Shown: in pieces, positions 60,471 through 64,000 of the stretch
Layout: every line of letters starts with the position of its first letter
Position numbering within the stretch: the stretch's first letter is position 1
Assembly: GCF_014873755.1 (NCBI RefSeq)
Contig: NZ_JADBEG010000001.1
Span: 9,584,501-9,648,500, forward strand
Source: Amycolatopsis lexingtonensis
Lineage (GTDB): Bacteria > Actinomycetota > Actinomycetes > Mycobacteriales > Pseudonocardiaceae
Direction of reading: 5' to 3'
Length of the DNA stretch: 64,000 nt
Notes under the pieces: model-generated
The model's input: only the letters and a program-made list of their open reading frames with translations
Told to the model about the DNA's origin: nothing
Databases searched by the model: none
Translations under genes and position numbers: made by a program

Positions 60471-61879
60471 CCGTCCTTGGCCGAGGTGCGGACCAGCTCC
60501 CGCGCCTCGGCCTCGCTCGACACCGCGGGTCCCGAACCCCAGAGCGGCTTGTTCGCCGTCTCGCGGCTGAAGAACACCGCGACCGCGCCGATCGCGCCCG
60601 CCGCCATCAGGTACCAGGCCGGCCAGAAGTCGTGGCCGGTCGCGGAGATCAGCGACTGCATCACCAGCGGGGTCGTGCCGCCGAAGAGCGACACCGAGAT
60701 GTTGAACGCGATCGACAGCGCGCCGTACCGGATCGCCGTCGGGAACAGCGCCGGCAGCGCCGAAGGCATCGACACCTCGAAGCAGAGCAGCAGCAGGCCG
60801 AGACCCATCAGCCCGAGGAACGTCAGGACGAGGCCGCCGTCGTGCACCAGCAGCATCAGCGGCCAGGACAGCACGAGGAACCCGAGGCAGCCCGCCATCA
60901 TCACGGGCTTGCGGCCGACGTGGTCGGTGATCCGGCCGCCGACCATGATGATGAGCATCATCACCACCATGACGACGATGATCAGCAGCAGCCCGTGGGT
61001 GGCGTCGAGGTGCAGCTGCTCGGACAGGTACGTCGGCATGTACGACAGCAGCATGTAGTCGGTGACGTTGAACACGAGCACCAGGCCGACGCAGATGAGC
61101 AGCGCGGGCCAGTACTCGGTGAACATCTTCCAGAACGGCTCGCCGGAGCGGCCGCGTTTCTCGGCTTCCTCGGCGTGCTTCTGGAACGCCGGGGTTTCCT
61201 CGAGCTTGAGGCGCATGTAGAGGCCGATGATGCCGAGCGGGCCGGCGACGAGGAACGGGATCCGCCAGCCCCAGTCGAGCAGCGTCTCGTGCGGCACCCA
61301 CGCCTTCATGCCGGTGACGACGGACGCGCCGAGCACGTACCCGGACAGCGTGCCGAACTCGAGCCAGGAGCCCATGAAGCCGCGGCGTTTGTCGGGGGAG
61401 TACTCGGCGATGAACGTCGTCGCGCCGCCGTACTCGCCGCCGGTGGAGAAGCCCTGCACCATGCGGGCGAGGACGAGCAGGATCGGTGACAAGACGCCGA
61501 TGGAGGAGTAGGACGGGATCAGCCCGATGCAGAGGGTGCCGATCGCCATCATGATCATGGTGACGGCGAGGACCTTCTGCCGTCCGATGCGGTCGCCGAG
61601 CGGCCCGAACACGAGTCCGCCGAGGGGGCGCATGAGGAACGCGGCGGTGAAGGCCCCGAAGGTGCCGATCAGCCGGACGCCGGGCGAGACCGTGGGCGGG
61701 AAGAACACCTCGGCGATGGTGTCGGCGATGTAGGCGTAGACGCCGAAGTCGAACCACTCCATGGCGTTGCCGAGCGCGGCGGCTCCCACCGCCCGCTTGA
61801 GCAGGGATCGGTCGACGACGGTGATGTCCTCGTACCGCAGTTTCTTCCGGTTGCGCAGCTTCGGCCGTGAACTTTCCAC
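60467..61879 (-). CDS. MHS-type MFS transporter (metabolite:H+ symporter)
   Basis: About 470 residues, 12 TM. LKRAVGAAALGNAMEWFDFGVYAYIADTIAEVFFP, GGLVFGPLGDRIGRQKVLAVT, GFSTGGEYGGATTFIAEYSPDKRRGFMGSWLEFGTLSGYVLGA and WRIPFLVAGPLGIIGLYMRLKLEETPAF are hallmarks of the proline/betaine/citrate-type symporters (ProP/KgtP). The start is uncertain: GTG 61879 or GTG 61894 both precede the conserved part, and neither has a clear ribosome-binding site. It is divergent from the glycosyltransferase gene. Confidence 0.9.
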   Translation of the reverse strand: MESSRPKLRNRKKLRYEDITVVDRSLLKRAVGAAALGNAMEWFDFGVYAYIADTIAEVFFPPTVSPGVRLIGTFGAFTAAFLMRPLGGLVFGPLGDRIGRQKVLAVTMIMMAIGTLCIGLIPSYSSIGVLSPILLVLARMVQGFSTGGEYGGATTFIAEYSPDKRRGFMGSWLEFGTLSGYVLGASVVTGMKAWVPHETLLDWGWRIPFLVAGPLGIIGLYMRLKLEETPAFQKHAEEAEKRGRSGEPFWKMFTEYWPALLICVGLVLVFNVTDYMLLSYMPTYLSEQLHLDATHGLLLIIVVMVVMMLIIMVGGRITDHVGRKPVMMAGCLGFLVLSWPLMLLVHDGGLVLTFLGLMGLGLLLLCFEVSMPSALPALFPTAIRYGALSIAFNISVSLFGGTTPLVMQSLISATGHDFWPAWYLMAAGAIGAVAVFFSRETANKPLWGSGPAVSSEAEARELVRTSAKDG

Positions 61880-62014
61880 CAGAACACGGTGCACCCGGGC
61901 ACCGGCTCGCGCATGCTGAGCCACCTGGTCGTGAGGGTTGCCACCGTCGGGTGAAGGCCGGTTGCACCCCTGTGATCTGCGACACTGCCCGCTCGCGCAT
62001 CCGAGGGGGATCCG

Positions 62015-63415
62015 ATGGCGGCGATCGTGGAATCCGAGGCGCCGGTCGAGCGAAGACTGCCGGCGCCGCTGTGGTGGACGGTGCTGTCCGGCGCCTTGCT
62101 GCTCGTGGTGCTCGCCGGTTACACGGTCTGGGCGGGTGTCTGGGCGAAGGCCGGTGTCTACCTGGAGGACTTCCGGGTTTACGTGGCCGCCGGCCAGGCG
62201 TTGCGGGACGGGGCGCCGCTCTACGAGCCCGGGGTGGCGCACCTGCCGACGATCGCGGGGACGTTGAAGTACCCGCCGTTCGCCGCCGAGGTCTTCCTGC
62301 CGATGACGGTGGTGCCGAAGCTGCTGTTGCCGTTGACGGCCGTTCTGGTGAACCTGTTTTCGCTGCTGGTGGTGGTCTGGGTGGCGCTGGGCCGGCAGGG
62401 GTACGCGGCCGATCACGGCCGCGTGGCGGCGACCGCGGCCTTGACCGCGCTGGCGTTGCCGATGCAGCCGGTGCTGCTGAACTTCACCGTCGGCCAGGTG
62501 AATCTCGTGCTGCTAATGCTGGTTCTGGTGGATTTGACGGGCCGGGACCGCTGGTGGACCGGTGCGGGGGTGGGGCTGGCGGCGGGGATCAAGCTGATGC
62601 CGGTGATCTTCGTGGTCTACCTGCTGGTGGCGCGCCGGTTCCGGGCGGCGGCGGTGGCGGTGGGCGCGTTCGGCCTGACGGTGCTCGCGGGTTTCGCCGC
62701 GGTGCCGGGCGAAGCCGCGAAGTTCTGGGCGGCGAACCTGGCCGATCCGTCCCGGGTCACCGGCAGCAGTGACGCGATGGCGTCGGAAAACCAGTCGATC
62801 CGGGGCGCGATGGCGCGCTTGCTGGGCATAGCGGACGTCCCAGGCGTGATCTGGATCCCGGTGGCAGCAGTTGTCGCACTGGCCGCGTTGTGGATCGCGG
62901 TGCGGGCGCACCGAGCGGGCCGCGAACTGCTGGCGGTCAGCGTGGTCGGCGTCCTGATGGTCCTGGCAACTCCCTGGACCTGGACGCACTACTGGGTCTG
63001 GTTCGTGCCGTTCTTCGTAATGGCGGCATGCGGCGCCCTCCGCGCCCGCTCGTGGTGGCCGGCCGCGATCCTCACCGCAACCTACCTACTGCTCTTCCCG
63101 TGGCAGGTGGGAACAGGCCGCAACGACATCCCACTGGTAGGCCTGGTCGTCCTCCCACAAAACCACCCACCGCTAGCCCAGGCGGCAGCCCACACCCTCT
63201 ACGTAGCCCTGGCCTTCGCCCTGCTCCTGCTCGCAGCGCTACACCCCACCTGGCTCGACCCCACCGCAAGCCGGCAACGCAACGCAACCACGCGGGACGG
63301 GGGTCCGGGGGCAAGCCCCCGGCGGGGGCGTGGGGGTTCGACCCCCACAAAAAGGCGAAACCCCGGCATCGGGGAGGGCCCGCAAGGGCCCGACCAAGCC
63401 GGGGCAATGGGGTGA
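62015..63415 (+). CDS. GT87-family polyprenol-phosphomannose-dependent mannosyltransferase-like protein
   Basis: A 466-residue polytopic protein with about ten membrane helices. LEDFRVYVAAGQALRDGAPLYEP, the family's early acidic luminal loop, is followed by LKYPPFAAEVFLPM, LALPMQPVLLNFTVGQVNLVLLMLVLVDL, GAGVGLAAGIKLMPVIFVVYLLVARRFRAA and TPWTWTHYWVWFVPFFVMA. Relatives add alpha-1,2-mannose to lipomannan or arabinomannan. The last ~50 codons (from about 63265) leave the family pattern and run Gly/Arg/Pro-rich through the hairpins downstream of tRNA-His; the stop lies inside that tRNA on the other strand. Confidence 0.88.
   Translation: MAAIVESEAPVERRLPAPLWWTVLSGALLLVVLAGYTVWAGVWAKAGVYLEDFRVYVAAGQALRDGAPLYEPGVAHLPTIAGTLKYPPFAAEVFLPMTVVPKLLLPLTAVLVNLFSLLVVVWVALGRQGYAADHGRVAATAALTALALPMQPVLLNFTVGQVNLVLLMLVLVDLTGRDRWWTGAGVGLAAGIKLMPVIFVVYLLVARRFRAAAVAVGAFGLTVLAGFAAVPGEAAKFWAANLADPSRVTGSSDAMASENQSIRGAMARLLGIADVPGVIWIPVAAVVALAALWIAVRAHRAGRELLAVSVVGVLMVLATPWTWTHYWVWFVPFFVMAACGALRARSWWPAAILTATYLLLFPWQVGTGRNDIPLVGLVVLPQNHPPLAQAAAHTLYVALAFALLLLAALHPTWLDPTASRQRNATTRDGGPGASPRRGRGGSTPTKRRNPGIGEGPQGPDQAGAMG
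63305..63404 (-). terminator. Stacked hairpins downstream of tRNA-His
   Basis: Three hairpins occur in a row: CCCCGGC/GCCGGGG (63361-63367 with 63398-63404) enclosing GGGCCC-GCAA-GGGCCC (63376-63391); GTGGGGG/CCCCCAC (63330-63348); CCGGGGGC/GCCCCCGG (63305-63322). On the minus strand T-runs separate the first from the second, so the first is the likely tRNA-His terminator. The region is also read as the end of the convergent GT87 gene. Confidence 0.75.
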
Positions 63416-63483
63416 GCGACGGGTTTCGAACCCGCGACCTCCTGGACCACAACCAGGTGCTCTACCAGCTGAGCTACGCCCAC
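63408..63483 (-). tRNA. tRNA-His (GTG anticodon)
   Basis: A 76-base cloverleaf on the minus strand: acceptor GTGGGCG/CGCTCAC (one G-T pair), D-arm GCTC-AGCTGGTA-GAGC, anticodon arm CCTGG-TTGTGGT-CCAGG with anticodon GTG, T-arm CGGGTTCGAAACCCG. CCA is encoded. The base before the acceptor stem is G (63484), the G-1 needed for histidyl-tRNA recognition. Confidence 0.94.
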
Positions 63484-63559
63484 CATCAGCGAGGGAACCG
63501 CGTGCGATCACCTCGTTGGCTGTAATCGTAGCGGGTGCCCTCGCGGGGTCCGCAGGGGG

Positions 63560-64000
63560 TTACCTTTGGTGCTGTTCCTGCACTTCAGCGGCTGCGGCTT
63601 TGGCTTCGTCGCTGGTGGGGCCCGGCTGGGGGACGAAGGCGACGCGCCGGTAGTAGTCGAGTTCGCCGATGGATTCCTTGATGTCGGCGAGGGCGCGGTG
63701 GGCGAGGCCTTTTTCCGGCTTGGCGTAGTAGATGCGCGGGTACCAGCGGCGGACGAGTTCCTTCACCGAGGAGACGTCGACCATGCGGTAGTGCAGGTGG
63801 GCGTCGAGGGCCGGCATGTCGCGGGCGATGAAGCCGCGGTCGGTGGCGATGGAGTTGCCGGCGAGCGGCGCGGTGCCCGGTTCGGGGACGTGCTCGCGGA
63901 TGTAGTCGAGGACGCGCCGTTCGGCTTCTTCGAGGGTGACGCTGGAGGCGCGGACCTCTTCGGTGAGGCCGGAGTGGGCGTGCATCTCGCGGACGACGTC
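63560..64000 (-). CDS. orn: Oligoribonuclease, 3' part
   Basis: The frame is open at the window edge; 146 residues are visible, missing about the first 60. [16 protein letters not shown], then [83 protein letters not shown], match the DEDDh 3'-5' exonuclease Orn, with the last catalytic H-R-A-L-x-D in view. Orn degrades two-base RNAs, including pGpG from cyclic-di-GMP. The internal ATG at 63985 is not the start. Orn next to tRNA-His is a familiar actinobacterial order. Confidence 0.93.
   Translation of the reverse strand, partial: DVVREMHAHSGLTEEVRASSVTLEEAERRVLDYIREHVPEPGTAPLAGNSIATDRGFIARDMPALDAHLHYRMVDVSSVKELVRRWYPRIYYAKPEKGLAHRALADIKESIGELDYYRRVAFVPQPGPTSDEAKAAAAEVQEQHQR

Overview
The window is high-GC actinobacterial DNA. 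Frequent GTG starts, long runs of 4-bp start/stop overlaps, FAS-II-type HadA/HadB/InhA homologues and dispersed TGAAyGAsTCrTTCA palindromes suggest the Pseudonocardiaceae, most likely Amycolatopsis. The genus is an inference from the sequence; no database comparison was possible.

Layout. 1-6.0 kb: 3' part of a PL11 rhamnogalacturonan lyase, a GNAT enzyme, two flavin monooxygenases, a broken beta-carbonic anhydrase and a Tat-exported molybdopterin oxidase. 6.2-11.7 kb: an XRE/repeat protein faces a compact three-gene operon (Nudix regulator, nucleosidase, four-TM membrane protein). The genes overlap by 4 bp, a double palindromic operator lies upstream, and the nucleosidase and membrane protein share a short motif. 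It looks like a nucleotide-centred stress or defence module. 11.7-15.5 kb: MarR-linked homogentisate catabolism. 15.6-17.7 kb: two secreted proteins and a palindromic repeat cluster.

17.75-48.4 kb: a large biosynthetic locus that I read as a hybrid highly reducing type II PKS / RiPP cluster. The PKS half has HadA/HadB, FabG, InhA-type ER, three carrier proteins, two KS-alpha/KS-beta pairs, a stand-alone adenylation enzyme, an acyl-CoA dehydrogenase-like enzyme, a hotdog thioesterase and an alpha/beta hydrolase. A middle block has a class V aminotransferase, a PLP decarboxylase, an SDR, two unknown helical proteins and a methyltransferase. The peptide half has two paralogous ~42-residue precursor peptides, each divergent from its own FAD oxidoreductase and MFS transporter (a tandem ~3 kb duplication), then a YcaO/TfuA pair. 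On the opposite strand follow a small ferredoxin-like-fold protein, a third MFS, a FemAB/GNAT acyltransferase, an atypical SDR and a CrtI-like oxidoreductase. The model is that a polyketide-type acyl chain is made, possibly aminated and methylated, and joined by the GNAT enzyme to a peptide carrying YcaO/TfuA backbone modification.

48.5-56.6 kb: ordinary chromosome (LysR, quinone reductase-like enzyme, ketopantoate reductase-like enzyme with a TetR regulator and paired operators, DUF2306 protein, two-component system, IMP dehydrogenase). 56.6-59.1 kb: decayed mobile DNA ending at tRNA-Lys. 59.2-64.0 kb: L,D-transpeptidase, MHS-type transporter, GT87 glycosyltransferase, tRNA-His and the 3' part of oligoribonuclease.
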